This document shows, piece after piece, positions 1 through 11,460 of a DNA stretch of 64,000 bases. The translations under genes and the position numbers were made by a program. Positions within the stretch are counted from its first letter, which is position 1; each line of letters starts with the position of its first letter. Under the pieces are notes generated by a model, which made no database searches, had not been told where the DNA came from, and saw only the letters and a program-made list of their open reading frames with translations. The DNA is from Puccinia triticina (Eukaryota > Basidiomycota > Pucciniomycetes > Pucciniales > Pucciniaceae). Location of the stretch: positions 3,410,001-3,474,000 of the forward strand of contig NC_070569.1 in assembly GCF_026914185.1 (NCBI RefSeq). The letters are read 5' to 3'.

Positions 1-74
1 TAGAGCCATAAAAATTTGATGGCACAGAGAAACATACACAAAAAGACAATACTGAAAGTTTTAGCAGTATTTTC

Positions 75-440
75 CCATCAGAAAATGAGATATAAGGGAT
101 GTGCGCCAAAATTAGTAGGAAAATAACTGCTGACTGTGTAACTTTTGTGTTACACACCCAAAATGTCCACAAATTCCAGGGATATCTTAAGACTGCATAA
201 ACTCTGTGATATAAAATTTCTGGCATTATTGTTCCATCAGAAAATGACACATAAGGGGCGTGCCGAATGCTCAGTAGGAAATGACTGCTAACTGTGTAAC
301 TTTTGTGTTACACAACCAAACAGTCTAAAATTTTCAGGGATATTTCAAGACTGTAAATCCTCTGCGCTATAATGTTTGTGGCATTAGTGTGCCATCAGAA
401 CATGAGATATGAGGGGTGCAGCTCCACAATAGACATGCTC
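75..440. repeat. 159-bp tandem array, about 2.3 copies
   Basis: The words CCATCAGAA and ATAAGGG, followed by CTGTGTAACTTTTGTGTTACAC, recur with a spacing of 158-159 bp: the CCATCA word lies at 75, 234 and 392. Each unit carries the small palindrome GTGTAACTTTTGTGTTACAC. The copies are diverged by point changes and the third is incomplete. From 440 to 600 I see nothing further. The array lies downstream of the MULE-OTU gene, so it could belong to the 3' end of that element, but no terminal repeat ties them together. Confidence 0.8.
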
Positions 441-2196
441 CCTACCAGCGCACAATTTGTACCTCATGTTTGATGACACAAACTCTCAGAGCTGCCAGAA
501 ATAATGAGGACAAGAAAATATAAAAAGTGTTTATTCAAAAAATAATAGAGAGGAATAATAACAATATTTATTCAAAAAAGACTAGAACAACCACCAATAC
601 ATGAAAACTACAAATGGAAATACTAGTAAAATTTACCACTCTTATCAGGAAAGAGGAGCTTTCTTCCACCTGTTTGAGCAAAACAATCAGAGTATCTTGC
701 CTCCCAACCTCGTGCCTCTGGGTTGGCATTTAGCTTCCAGCTCTTTTGTAGGGAAGGGGCAGGGAAGACGTCAGGGGAGGATAGTTCTAGAGCCACAAAG
801 TGATTGAGTCGCCGGATGAAAGCCAAGAAGATCGGGGGGTTTTGGTTAGGAGGGCAGAAGGAGGGAAGGAAAGTTTGAGACCACTCTTCAGTGAAATAAA
901 AAACTGGCCGTTGGAAAGTGTTGGCCAGTGCTTCGCCGGAGGAGGGCATTGCCATCCAATGAGCCATACCGCAACCTTTGGTACCAAAAAAGTTTATTCT
1001 GGCCAGAGCCGACTTGATGTTGTGAAAATGTCCCAACTTCACGTACCACTCGCCTCATTTGCTGATTTCGTCGGCTAGAGCTTCTCGGACTGCACTCCAA
1101 GCGCCCTGACCATTCCCCAAGCACCATGCCACCGCGCGGAATCCACAATGGCCATCTGACTCGACATCAAGTATCCGCTTGAGCGAGGATCTGATGATGA
1201 CTGGGAGTTGATTGAGCCAATTCGGTCGGTCAACTGGTTCTTCGGATGGGGGTGGGGGGACTGGTGCTGTTGGTGGTGGAGGGACTGGAGCTGTTGGCGG
1301 TGGAGAGACTCGCGTGGCTCGCGCGGCTCGCGGCGGAGGTACCCGGCTAGATTTCGGCGGAGGGGCGGGGGCAGACGAGGTTGATTGAGCAGGAGCGGAA
1401 GGTGGTGCTGGATTCTTAGCGGTGGCGCGGGTCGGACGTTGCGGCGGAGGCGCGGGGCAGACAAGGTTGATTGCAAAGGAGGGGAAGGGGAAGGCGGAGC
1501 TCGCATCTTCCCAGCGGCGCGGGACGTACGTTGCTGCGGAGGGGCGGCGGCAGACAAGGCGGAGTTCACAGGAGGGGAAGGGGAAGCTGGCTTCTTAGGT
1601 GCGACGCGAACCGGTTTGAAGCGCTTTGTTGGGACTTGGGCTTTTGGCGGCGGAGGAGGAGGAAGCGCAGGTGAGGAGGGTGGTGGTGATGGAGACGGCG
1701 ACGGAGAAGGAGTTGGAGAAGGAGACTGAGCGACTTTCTTGGCGGTCTTTGACTTTTGTGCCAGGAGTTTCCTCTTCTTGGGCGCTGGTTTGTTCTTCTC
1801 CTCTTCTTTCTTCCTTTTTTGTTGCTCCTTCTCTTCTTTCTTCATTTGTTTCATTTCTTCCTTCTCCGCTTTTCTGGTTTCTGCTAGCCTCTGTTTCTTG
1901 GACTTCATCATTGCTCCTTCTTCATTCTTCCTTTTATTTTCAACGTGTTTGAAGGCGGAGGGGTCCCTTTTCGTAGTTTTTGGTTTGTTTGGCGCGCCTT
2001 TTGGACGTCCACGGGTGGTCTGAGCTTGTGTTGCTTCCTGGATCGTCACGACGGTTCCAGAGCCTTCCAATAGGCTGTTGATAGCTTGTAACTGGGCCGC
2101 CATCTGCGGGGGATTCATCTGCAGGAGCCTTTCGCGGATCCGGTCGACTTGCTCGATTTGGGTGAGATCAGCGTTGGTGCCAAGAGCATGGAGATC

Positions 2197-2600
2197 CTGG
2201 GGGGAATGAAAAGAATCCAATTAGTAAGGGAATGGCGCGGGGGAGGTTAAAAATTGGAGGGAGGGGTGGCAGAGGGGCGGTGGCAATGGCCGGACGAATG
2301 GGAGTCGGCGGGAGTCGTTCTTCCAATCGAGGCTCCGCGGCTGGGGGATTTGGGAGTCGTTGGGAGTCGTTATCCCAATTGGCAGGCCGCACGGATGGAA
2401 AATGGGAGTCGTTCCTGTCCCTGGTGCGCGCAGGGGTAAAAGGGAGTCGTTGGAAAAAAATGGGAGTCGTCCGCCGAGAAATGGGAGTCGTCCGCGGAGA
2501 AATGGGAGTTGTCATAGGAAAAATGGGAGTCGTCCACAAAACCCGGCCATCCAAGGCCCCCCCCACATGACAAAAAGATAAAAAAATACCCAGATCTTAC
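2197..2600 (-). other. Long intron of the MULE-OTU gene packed with GGGAGTCG repeats
   Basis: On the minus strand a GTAAGATC donor at 2600 follows the SWIM exon and a polypyrimidine tract with CCCCAG at 2197-2202 precedes the last exon. The intron is about 404 nt, much longer than the 45-110 nt introns elsewhere in the window. About ten copies of GGGAGTCGTC or near variants fill it (plus-strand sense), which also keeps it open as DDSHF-like codons in one frame. Confidence 0.65.
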
Positions 2601-4669
2601 CTTCATGTGCCACTGGACATGAAAATCCTCGGGAAGTATCTTCTCGCCATCCATTGCGCGCTGCCGGAGTGTATGCTTACAAGGAATTCCCATCCGGTTT
2701 TCGTAACACCCGTTGCACCTGTGCCAATTCTCCAGGTCAACACTTGCTCTGAGATTATCCTGCGCCTTCCGGAGAGCAAAGGTGACAGAGCAAGAAAATC
2801 TTACCTATTGATCAAAGGCTTCTAATCTTCTCCTTGTGATGCGCCGCGGAGATTTCGTGGGATTGAGCTTCAAGAGCATTTGTGATTAACTTGATGACGG
2901 CAGCAAAATAATTGTTGGGGCCCAGGAGATAAGATTTGATAAAAGCATGCGATGATTCAATTCGAGACGTCGTCCAATGGTCGAAATGAGGTAAATCCTT
3001 TGTCCAAGCGTTAGCATACTTTTCACACACCAGAAGCCATGTCTCAATCATATAATCTCCAAAAGCTTCGCCGTATTTTGCGCAAAACCGACTGAAGCTT
3101 GAACGGAAATCGCCAGGACTAGTCATCTTGATTAAGTTGCTCCAGTGTTGAAGCATTTCGAACTCCTTCGCCTTGTTCTTGATGTGTTTTGCGCCATTGG
3201 AGACCAAGTTCTTCTGTATGTGCCAAGTGCAAAGCATGTGGGTCGAATCGGGAAAATTGGACTGGAGAGAGGAGATGAGAGCTTCTTCTCGGTCGGTCAG
3301 AACAACAGCAGGAAGGGGAATCTTGTTTGAGGTGAAAACAGTCAGGAGGGATTTGAGCGCCCAGTTGTAATAATCTTGTGTCTCTTTGGCAAGAAAGCAG
3401 AATGCCAAACTGAAAGACTTGTTGGCTCCAGTGACACCGGTGATGTGGAGGAGAGGCATCCAATACTTATTCGTCTTGTACATACAGTCGAGGAAAAGGA
3501 TCAAATGGTACTGATGGAGAAGCTTCACAGAGAGGGAATGGCAGAAAAAAAGGCCCTTGAGCTCGCCAGATTCGTCGACCTTCGTCATAGTTGTGAAATC
3601 GGTTCCAGCCAGAATTTCATTCAGGTGAATGATGGGACTGATTCCTTGCAACATCTCTTGCGCAGCCCGCTTTCGTGCTGAGTAAATCATATCAATTGTG
3701 GCCAGGATTGTCTCGTCAGGGTGCAGCTTCTTGAGGCATTCAAGTATTTGTGCCGGTCGCAATCCGGCCTCGCCAAGTCTTTTCATTTCTTCGTAGAGAG
3801 TGTTGCTGAGCTTACGGTGAACAGTGTGGGCAACGGCGGCGGTGGGGCGGTGATTATGAGTCGAGTTGGAGACTGTGAATTTCCAGTGGCCCTTCTTCTT
3901 CTGGTTGTATACGGCAGCGGCGAACGGACAGCCAATCAATCGAGATGATATATTTTCACGAGTATCACCTTTACGTTTGTTTTTCGCAGGATCACCTCCT
4001 CTGTATCATTTCAATGTGGATTTAATGTCAGTCAATACTAACAGAAGAATGAAAAAGAAGTGGGAAATAACAGACCTGACACATTTAAAATGGACACTCT
4101 TTCCAGGAACAGAGCGTTTGACCAATATCCCATAGCCATGCGCACGAGCAAATTCTTGGATGGCCTCCTTAACTGATTCAACGTCGTCATAATTTCCAGC
4201 TGGCGGCGCAGGAATGTTGCCGTAGATCGTCCTTTCTCCTTCTTCATTAACTGAGTCTTCATCATCCGGTTGATTCTCATTCTCAAGTTCCATTTCTTTG
4301 AGCTCCTTCTCAGTTCTCTCTTCAGCAATTTTCTCAAGTATTTTCTCTATTTCTTCTGTGTTTTTTTCAGTTGGAACTGTTCCAGAGTTTGGATCATTGT
4401 TAGTATTATCTTTGTCTAATTCTAACATTACAATACAATCTTCTATTGTTTTCTCTTCTCTGGCTAGCTCTACATATTCCTTAAGTGTCTTCTTGTCGTC
4501 TGGATTATCTAAGCTATAATCTTCAACTACTTCTTCCTCATTTTCTTTGTGGATTTCGTTTTCTAGTTTTTTTTGGTGATTTCTTGAGTAATTTGAAGGA
4601 GGAGGGGGTCTAGGGTGACGTCTTGAAGGTCTCCAGTGGTCTGAATGCAGGCTATGACGGCGGCAATGG

Positions 4670-5020
4670 CCTGGGAGTCGGCGGCTGCGGTTTGGGAGTT
4701 GGCGGCTGAATGGGAGTCGGCGGCTGAATGGGAGTCGGCGGCTAAATGGGAGTCGGCGGCGAAATGGGATTCGGCGGCGAAATGGGAGTCGGCGGCTGCT
4801 GTTTGGGAGTCGGTGGCTGTAGGAGGTTGGGAGTCGGCGGCTGCGGGACGTGGGGAGTCGACGGGGTCACGGGAGTCGGCGGGGGCTAGAACTTGATCAC
4901 GTGAGTCGGCGGGGGCTAGACCTTGAGCACCGCTGGCTAGGACGGCTCCTTGGGGGTCTAGAATGGCCAGGGTGGCTCCGTGGTCCTGGGCTGCAATTGC
5001 AAGGGAGTCGTTGTCGATGC
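4670..5020 (-). repeat. GACTCCCA repeat inside coding exon 2 (AADSHS repeats)
   Basis: Between 4670 and 5020 the minus strand carries GCCGCCGACTCCCAT about every 15-18 nt. In the gene's frame this reads as repeated A-A-D-S-H/Q units (for example AADSHFAAESHF and AADSHSAANSQ). Two other frames of the same stretch contain stops, so the reading frame has been kept while the repeat grew. The same 7-mer also occurs in the gene's long intron and in the upstream flank. Confidence 0.7.
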
Positions 5021-5399
5021 CAGACCCGTTCGCGGGGCCTTTGGCGGCGTCTTCATTGGCAGCTGGATCGAGGGTGTGAAAAAGGGTGTTGGGGGCTCAG
5101 TGCCTCCATTTTGGATGGGGGAGTCGGCAGGGGAGGGAGCTTACCTGGCCCTGTGGCTGGGGTTTCCTTGGCGTGCTCGCCAGGCACTGGGGCCTTGGCG
5201 TCCTGGATGGCGGCGAGCTCGACGGCGGCCATAGGGGGCCCGGCGTCCTCCATGGCGGCAACAGGGGCCTGGGAGTCCTGGTCCTGGACGGCGGCCGGGG
5301 CGGCTGGGTTAATCATATTATTGGATCGATTGGGCGGTTGGTGTGGACGGGTGAGCGGTGATCGGGCGGTTGGTGTGGCGGTTGTGGTGTGTGACTTGT

Positions 5400-5725
5400 G
5401 TGATGGGTGGGGGGCTCGAAGGGGAGTCGTCACGACTCCCTGGGGGCTTCCGTGGCCCCCGCGGCCGACTCCCAAAATAACGCAGGGGGCACTCGTTTTG
5501 GGTGAACGACTCCCAAACCCCCCAAGAAAAAAATAATAAAAATATTCATGAAAAATAAGTGGGGACGACTCCCAAAAACAATTTTTTTTGGGTCGACAAC
5601 TCCCAAAAAAGCCGTACCCAAAAAAAGGGTCTAGGTTGACGTCAAGCGCTGGTCGAAAAACGGTCGCGCGGACATATGGGAGTCGTTTTCCCAAAACTTG
5701 GGAGTCGTTTTTCCAAGACCCTAAA
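5400..5725. repeat. Cluster of GGGAGTCG / CGACTCCC motifs upstream of the MULE-OTU gene
   Basis: At least eight copies of CGACTCCC or its complement lie here in both orientations, including the perfect palindrome GGGAGTCGTCACGACTCCC near 5422-5440 and motifs next to runs of A or T. Inverted short motifs in the flank of a transposase gene resemble the subterminal repeats of DNA transposons, so this may be the left end of the MULE element. No terminal inverted repeat or 9-bp duplication was identified. Confidence 0.55.
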
Positions 5726-5962
5726 TTTTTGGCCTCACATTTTGCTGATTTTGGGCCAAGATTAACTTTTAGGGCTCCTGTTTTTGGCTCAGAGGGTATC
5801 ATAGGGTTGATAACTTTATTAAACACAGATTAGAATTGCAGCATCAACATAAGAAAAGATAAAAAATACGGATCTACTTTGCGCAGCAGCAAAAAACGCT
5901 TTGCGCACAGAATCAACCGTCATTGACAGCCAGAGCAACCAGGTCGCCAAGAGGAGTACCTA

Positions 5963-6003
5963 CTCCTCTCAAGAATGACCGGGATGTTCTGGTCATTGAG
6001 AGG
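5963..6003. repeat. Imperfect hairpin
   Basis: CTCCTCTCAAGAATGACC is followed after a short loop by GGTCATTGAGAGGAG. The arms pair apart from a three-base bulge. There is no neighbouring coding sequence; it could be a transposon footprint. Confidence 0.4.
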
Positions 6004-6020
6004 AGTGAACACTCTGTGTT

Positions 6021-6125
6021 ACACCACCGTAATTGATACATTGTTCCACTTGAGTTATAGTGGAACTGCACTACACCACCCTAATTGATACATTGCTCCG
6101 CTTGAGTTATAAGTGGTTACAGAGA
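6021..6125. repeat. 52-bp direct repeat, two copies
   Basis: Two adjacent units begin ACACCACC at 6021 and 6073 and share TAATTGATACATTG and CTTGAGTTATA. A few substitutions separate them. Confidence 0.7.
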
Positions 6126-9077
6126 TGTTGTATTGCTTTGTTCCAGTCTGTTTCCAATTGAGTTGCAGATGAGTTCCAGCTGAGTTTTGGATACTTTATG
6201 TATAGTTGTATATCATTTCATGTTTGATTATACATATGTTGTAGTAGACATTGTGCCAAGTTATGAAAAAAATTCATGGTGAGGCACTCCCTGGGGAGTG
6301 CCCCCAAAGCTTCCCTGGTGCCCAATGGTGTCATAACAAAGCAATTTGAGTTCCAATCAAGGCCCCAAGAAATTAAAAAATATGTAGCAAGATTCTTCAT
6401 GATGTTGTACATCTTTTGTCTCCCCATTACCTTATCACCCAATGAGAAATTTTGTTGCTACAGCAAGTTGAAAATTGTCATTTTGAAACTCTCTCAGGCC
6501 ATCATGGGCTTGACTTAGCGCATAAATCCCCTCCTTTGGAGGGTCCCTGAGGTACAGCATCCACCCTCCACATAGAGAGGGACTTCATTAAGTAGGTTCA
6601 AAAGGGTTCTTTTTGATGCCATGCCATGGGAGCCAGCACTGCATTGGGTGATGGTGACTGACTGCACTGAGCTACAAAAAATCCCAAAGAGCTCTCCTGC
6701 AGTGGAAAAATCTGCGCACTTGCATCAAAAAAGTGCAATGCAGCCCAAAAAGGTGTTTTTGTGCCTGGCAAAACTAGCATCAAGAAGTCATTGAATAATC
6801 CATAATGGACAAATGCATAGACTGTGTGAATCTTCCCTGCTTGCCGCCAATTACGTCTTCTGTGGAAAGCTGGCCTGCTTTAGTGGTGGTTTGATCCCGC
6901 AAGCATACACATAATTGGCTTGAAACAATGCACATGTGCTTGCTGGAAATGTATTCTTTCAAGTTTCTTATACCTTCTAGTTTTGGATGTTCCTGCCAAA
7001 GAGAATATATATGGGCTTAAGATCTGCTTACTTGTTGCAGATCTTCACCCTTGGTAACCAATACACAAGGATTGGCTTATTCATTATGCACTTTGATGGA
7101 CTTCTTGTTTCTATTTTTGGTTTTTGCCGCTAAAGGCGTGCTACATACTTGTGCTTTGCAGCACCTCTGATGCACTGCAAGGCGTTACAGGCCGCCTCTC
7201 TGCCAAGAGGATAAAAATACATATTTGTACCAACCCCCTCAACTATAGCCACTGAAAAACATACTAGGGGTTCATGATTGAAATTTACAAAACTTTAGGA
7301 CACATTTTAAGGTGTTTATGAACATTTTATTAACAAATTGATAATTGGACTGATTGATTTGTATTACTTGCTGTTGTGCATTATACCAAAATTTTAAAAT
7401 TTTGTTGATAAAGGCCTTAATTTAGCTCCAAATTTTAGTCAAGTTCTATTGTGAACCCCTAATTGGTCTCCCAAGCACTCAACCTCAATTAAACCGTCAA
7501 GAATCTTTCCCTGTGCAAACCCAATCTCCTGGATTTATAGGCACTCAAACTTAATGTAATTCTTGCCAAGCCCTTGTCCATAATGTTCCTAAGTTCAAAC
7601 AAACCTTCCCACCTCCGAGTGTTAAAAAGGATGATGAAAGCAACTCAGATTCCTTGCTCATTCTTATTATTGGAACTACACCAGGCTCTAGCTACCTTGC
7701 AAACAAAACTCGAATCAAAAAAGCTACACCCCCCAAGCAAAAAATGCAACAAAGCGCTACAAACACACTATAAAATTATGTAGCACAATTTTTATAACCT
7801 GCAAAGTGGTTTCGCGCCACCCGCGCATGGCTTTAAACCGCGGCTACAAAAAATCTAGGGCTATGCGCTAGGAAAAGCGCAGATTGCAGCCCCAAATAGC
7901 ACCGCGCAGCGGGGCCAAAAAGCGCTGCGCTTCAAGTAGCGAAAGCGTTTCATCGTTGCATAGGGACTGCTTGGTGTCCAACGAGTTGCGCAATTCAGTC
8001 AGAAGTCACGCAGCACAAGAATGGTTACCCCTCACTTGAAAGGAGGCGAAAATCCAAGTCTTGACTACTTGTCAACTCACGATACCGTTTCATAAGCAGG
8101 GTTTTAGCCGATGATGCCTCGCATCATGCTTGTTGTCTCCAAACCTTACGACAGCTGTCCTCTTCTCGATTTTTTTGGCGCCGAATTAAGTGAGCATGAC
8201 ACTGTTTCCGTATGTATTCCTTAGAGATCCAGCTGCTTACCAATCAATTTCTCATCCTGATGGCATAACTCAGCTTGGGCTTGTATCACGGTTCAGGCCC
8301 AGTGATCGCGACTCTGAGCTTGCGATGAGTTATGAATTGTAACAATTCCATGTTTCAAGTTTTGACTTCAGAATGTGGAATTCCACTGCAGATTACCTCC
8401 TCAGCCTGGTACAGCTTGCCTGTTTGAAGCTCGCAAAGATTGAATTTTCTTCTTTGCCTTTCTTTTCTTCATTTCTGGACCAGCTGGGTTGCGAATCAAT
8501 GCGTCCTTTGTAATATCCATGTGATGTAAGCAGCTCAGGATCCGGACTTTCAACAGTTTGTCAATTGATTCGTGGCTGGGTTCTATGTGATACTCTGGGG
8601 TCATTTCTTTGATAATCCAAAAGAAAATTGTAATAATTTGATTCAATTTCAGGGGGTGATGCATGAAATATCATTTGGTTTGTTTTCAATATCCTTGATG
8701 ATCGATCATCAGGAATTATTCGATGGAATCGAATCCAGATTCTAGCGTACATGAGGAAACACGGCAATCAACGGTACTCACGCTTCAGTGGCCAAGGGGG
8801 GTGACTTGGGGGCAAACAGAAAACATACATATAAATAAGATACCACCGGTTGCCTCTCCCTCCCATTCCTCACACCATCCCTGCCGTACTATTTATCATA
8901 AAGATAACCACATTGCAACAGAACAATCATTCCACTGTTTCAACTCCAATCCCATTCATTCAAGACATCCTCCAACTCAAAGTCTATCTAATTGTTAGCG
9001 TTTAGTGTCTTTGAAAAGAGGCAGAGAAGATTTTTCTGATTTTAGTCCTTCTGTTTCACGAAGCACGCAGATTCAAG
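6126..9077. other. Region without a gene I can support
   Basis: Only short open frames without domain signal or codon pattern are present. A GC-rich patch at about 7805-7950 contains short CGCGC and AGCGC palindromes of the kind seen in the hairpin clusters further on. A minus-strand open frame at 8401-8767 has no recognisable motif. A TATAAATA word at 8830-8837 lies 241 bp upstream of the secreted-protein gene and could be its TATA element. Confidence 0.5.
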
Positions 9078-10160
9078 ATGATTTTACCAAGTGTGATCAC
9101 CTTAGCTATTGGTCTATTTCTTGGTAAATTTTGATTCTTCTTCCTCATTTGATATCTCCTACATATGGTAATTGGGAAACAAATGACACAAATCTAACAC
9201 CTGACGTCTCGAAACTATTCACAGGCCACACTCCATCTTTTACCTATGCAAGCACTTTAGAAGCCAGACAGGGTCCAGTAGATTTCCAGGCGTGAGCTGA
9301 GCTGTCGATTGTACTGTGTATCTATCCTCAGATCCTTTTATCTTTGACTGATTTTTTTGCCTCGAATGAATTGCAGTCTGAAATCTGCCCCCCTAGCTCG
9401 CCGAAATCTACCAGGTTTGGACATAAACTCCGACCTTGGAAGCGGAAGAATACAACACGAGCATGGCTCCCCCAATAATTTCCCTAACCCTCATCGTGGA
9501 AGTTCTTCATACGGTCAAGATAGCTATGATCCTTCAAAGGGGGGATATGATTCTGGAAAGGCAATCTATCCATCGGGTAACAATAACCATGGTTTGGGTA
9601 CAGGCATCTTTGACTTGGGCACTGGAACCCATCATGCTCTTCAAGAAGGGACCTTGGATTACGGGAACGGCGGCTACACTGGTTCGGACCCAGGATTCGA
9701 CATCTCGCCCAAGCCAAAGACCTCGGGTAACGATTCTGACAAGAAGAGTTACGATTCGGAACCTAAAAAGGTGGACTCTATTACCGAGCATAAAGACTAT
9801 ACCTCCCCGAGCAAAAGTTACGGCTCGGATAAAGGAAGCACTGGTAGCTACCAGGATCCCTACAGCACCTCATCGGAAGATTTCGGAAAGAAATACGACT
9901 CGGAGGTAAAGGACCGAGGGGAATATGCACAGTCGCCGGGAAAGGACAACTCGAAAAGCACGAGCGGAACTGATTATTCCAAACAAGATAACTCCAAGTA
10001 CAACGGAGAATACACATCTCCTAACGGAAAGAAGAAGAGCGGATATGACGGAACGGCTAAAAATCCTGATCAGAGTGGCTCTTTCATCTTCGAGCCCGGA
10101 ACCACTGAAGAGCAACGCAAAGCCGCGCAGAAGGAAAGTGATACGGATGGCGCATTATGA
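9078..10160 (+). CDS. Secreted, cysteine-free Tyr/Ser/Gly/Lys-rich protein (effector candidate)
   Basis: Three exons: 9078-9123, 9225-9291 and 9377-10160, 299 codons in all. Exon 1 begins with ATG and encodes MILPSVITLAIGLFLG, a hydrophobic N-terminus that reads as a signal peptide. GTAAAT and GTGAGC donors and CACAG and TTGCAG acceptors give an unbroken frame across both junctions. Exon 2 adds HTPSFTYASTLEARQ, and exon 3 opens with a Kex2-like LARR site near residue 46. The rest is hydrophilic and probably disordered, with repeated SYG, YDS, GGY and KSYGSD words and no cysteine in the mature part. Such proteins are secreted by rusts as effectors or wall-associated proteins, but no family was recognised. 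An ATG at 9364 within exon 3 would lose the signal peptide, which is why the upstream start was preferred. Confidence 0.75.
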
Positions 10161-10517
10161 ACTCTTCCTATGCTTGGTTAAACTTTCACAAGCTGTTTAA
10201 TTGTCCATCTCGTACACTGTAGTTGTCTTCCTAATGACTCCGTACTCTCTTATCTAAATACTTATATCCCTGGAATCTCGCGAGTTAGATCGGACATTAC
10301 TCAAATTTCTTGCTAGTTCTCTTTATTTCCTTCTCTTAAGTTACACGGTGCCAACAAATTTTCAAATCACTCAGAAACTTATCTAACTCTCAAACAGACC
10401 TTGACCTGTTTTACAGACTTTTGATGTTAGCCAAGACTGTCATCATAGCAGTTGATGTGATTTTAGGACAAGATTCTCCACAGAGGTGTTCATGTACTTC
10501 GTGGGAGGTGACCGACC

Positions 10518-10770
10518 TTAATACAAGTCCCAGCCTCCGCGCGGGCGTGCAGCATTTGGCTGGTCGCGAAGCGACCCCGACCGCAGGGAGGGCCTTGCAC
10601 AGTGCACATTTCTCGCGTGAGACGATTCCAAGGTTAGGCTGGAGAAAACATTCCAATGAGTGGAATAGAAACCAGGAGAGAAATAATGTCGTGTATATCA
10701 CGTCCGGCTCACGCGAGCTTTGTGTTTTAGCTGGTGAGACTGGGCTGCCGCCCAGACCCGCTCACCACGA
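10518..10770. repeat. GC-rich hairpin cluster A
   Basis: Short stems follow one another: GGTCGC-GAA-GCGACC, and GTGAG...GGGC-TGCC-GCCC...CTCAC at about 10732-10763. A TTAAGCTCG word lies at about 10780. The same style of stem with a small GAA or AAA loop recurs at 16.3, 17.0, 17.6, 20.8 and 21.4 kb. Confidence 0.55.
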
Positions 10771-11094
10771 AAGGCATAGTTAAGCTCGGGAGGTGACTGC
10801 GTCGAGTCACAAGGACTGTAACTGGCAAGGGATCGGCGAATCTTTCTCAAAGCAGGAGGTGAGCTTTGAGAACCGCATCCTGCATCGAAAAGGGTCTCAG
10901 CACGCCATGGGTATGTACACATGAATTACATGTGGGAGCAGGTGGTAGCCGAGTACCGGGTGTGCCCGTGGACGGACTCGACCAGTTTAAAGTGGCCGGG
11001 CACCCCGTCAAGCTGACTGGGTCAAGTGGTCCATGTATGGACTTATGTGATATTGTGCCAGTGGCAAGACACAATTCTTTATTGAGACGTGGAA

Positions 11095-11300
11095 AAATGA
11101 CTCCCAAAAATTGGGAAAACAACTCCCATTTCCCAATTAACGTCGCTGGGACTGGGTTTGGGAGCTGTTTTCCCAATTATTATTTTTTTTGGGAGTCGTC
11201 CACACAATTTATTTATTGTTTTTTTTGACAATGGAAAGGGAGTCGGCCGCCTAATTGGCCCTCCACAGAACACCATTTTGGGAGTTTTCCGCACCGGTAG
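11095..11300. repeat. Second GACTCCC / GGGAGTCG motif cluster
   Basis: Words of the type TGACTCCCAAAAATTGGG, CAACTCCCATTTCCC, TTGGGAGCTGTTTTCCC and TTTGGGAGTCGTCC occur in both orientations within 200 bp. They match the motifs around the MULE-OTU gene but no transposase lies next to this copy, so it may be the end of a non-autonomous or deleted element. Confidence 0.5.
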
Positions 11301-11310
11301 TTACCCCCTT

Positions 11311-11460
11311 ATGAAATTGTCACGCAGCATGTAACCCCGGTATAACATTGTTACGCAGCATGTAACCCCTGTATAACGTTGTTACACGGCATGTAACCCC
11401 GTATAACATTGTTACGTGGCATGTAACCCCGTATAACATTGTTAAGCGGCATGTAACCCC
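11311..11460. repeat. 30-bp minisatellite, five units
   Basis: Each unit ends GGCATGTAACCCC or GCAGCATGTAACCCC and begins GTATAACATTGTTA. Five units lie head to tail; the first differs most. Confidence 0.85.

Larger units (their letters stand above)
623..5316 (-). pseudogene. MULE transposase fused to a C-terminal OTU cysteine protease, broken
   Basis: This is a long spliced gene on the minus strand, exons about 5316-5145, 5095-4076, 4000-2812, a piece ending at 2601, and 2196-623. The start chosen is the ATG at 5314-5316 (MINPAAP...). The first intron joins in phase (cag/GTAAGC to ctgag). Exon 2 holds AADSHS-type repeats, then an acidic stretch and a FAR1-like DNA-binding segment ending K-C-V-R-G-G across the second intron. 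Exon 3 is the MULE DDE core: D in LFLDCMYKTN, D in VVLTDREEA, E in TSRIESSH, with the CTWHIQKN motif. Then comes a SWIM zinc finger (CNGC...GIPCKH). The last exon has GRPKGAPNKPK, a Lys-rich coil, a Pro-rich linker and an OTU domain: catalytic Cys in SDGHCGFRAVA and His in RRLNHFVALEL. Breaks: a one-base frame change at the A8 tract 4567-4574, frame loss around 2812-2826, a frameshift near 1455, and an in-frame TGA at 1055-1057. MULE-OTU fusions are known in rusts; this copy is dead or carries several sequence errors. Confidence 0.88.

Noticed and set aside
1385..1952. Plus-strand open frames over the Pro-rich part of the MULE-OTU gene
   Set aside because: They are the complement of a low-complexity coding region whose minus frame has clear domains.
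4645..4896. Plus-strand frame with repeated WESAA units
   Set aside because: Shadow of the GACTCCC repeats; the minus frame is continuous with the MULE-OTU exon.
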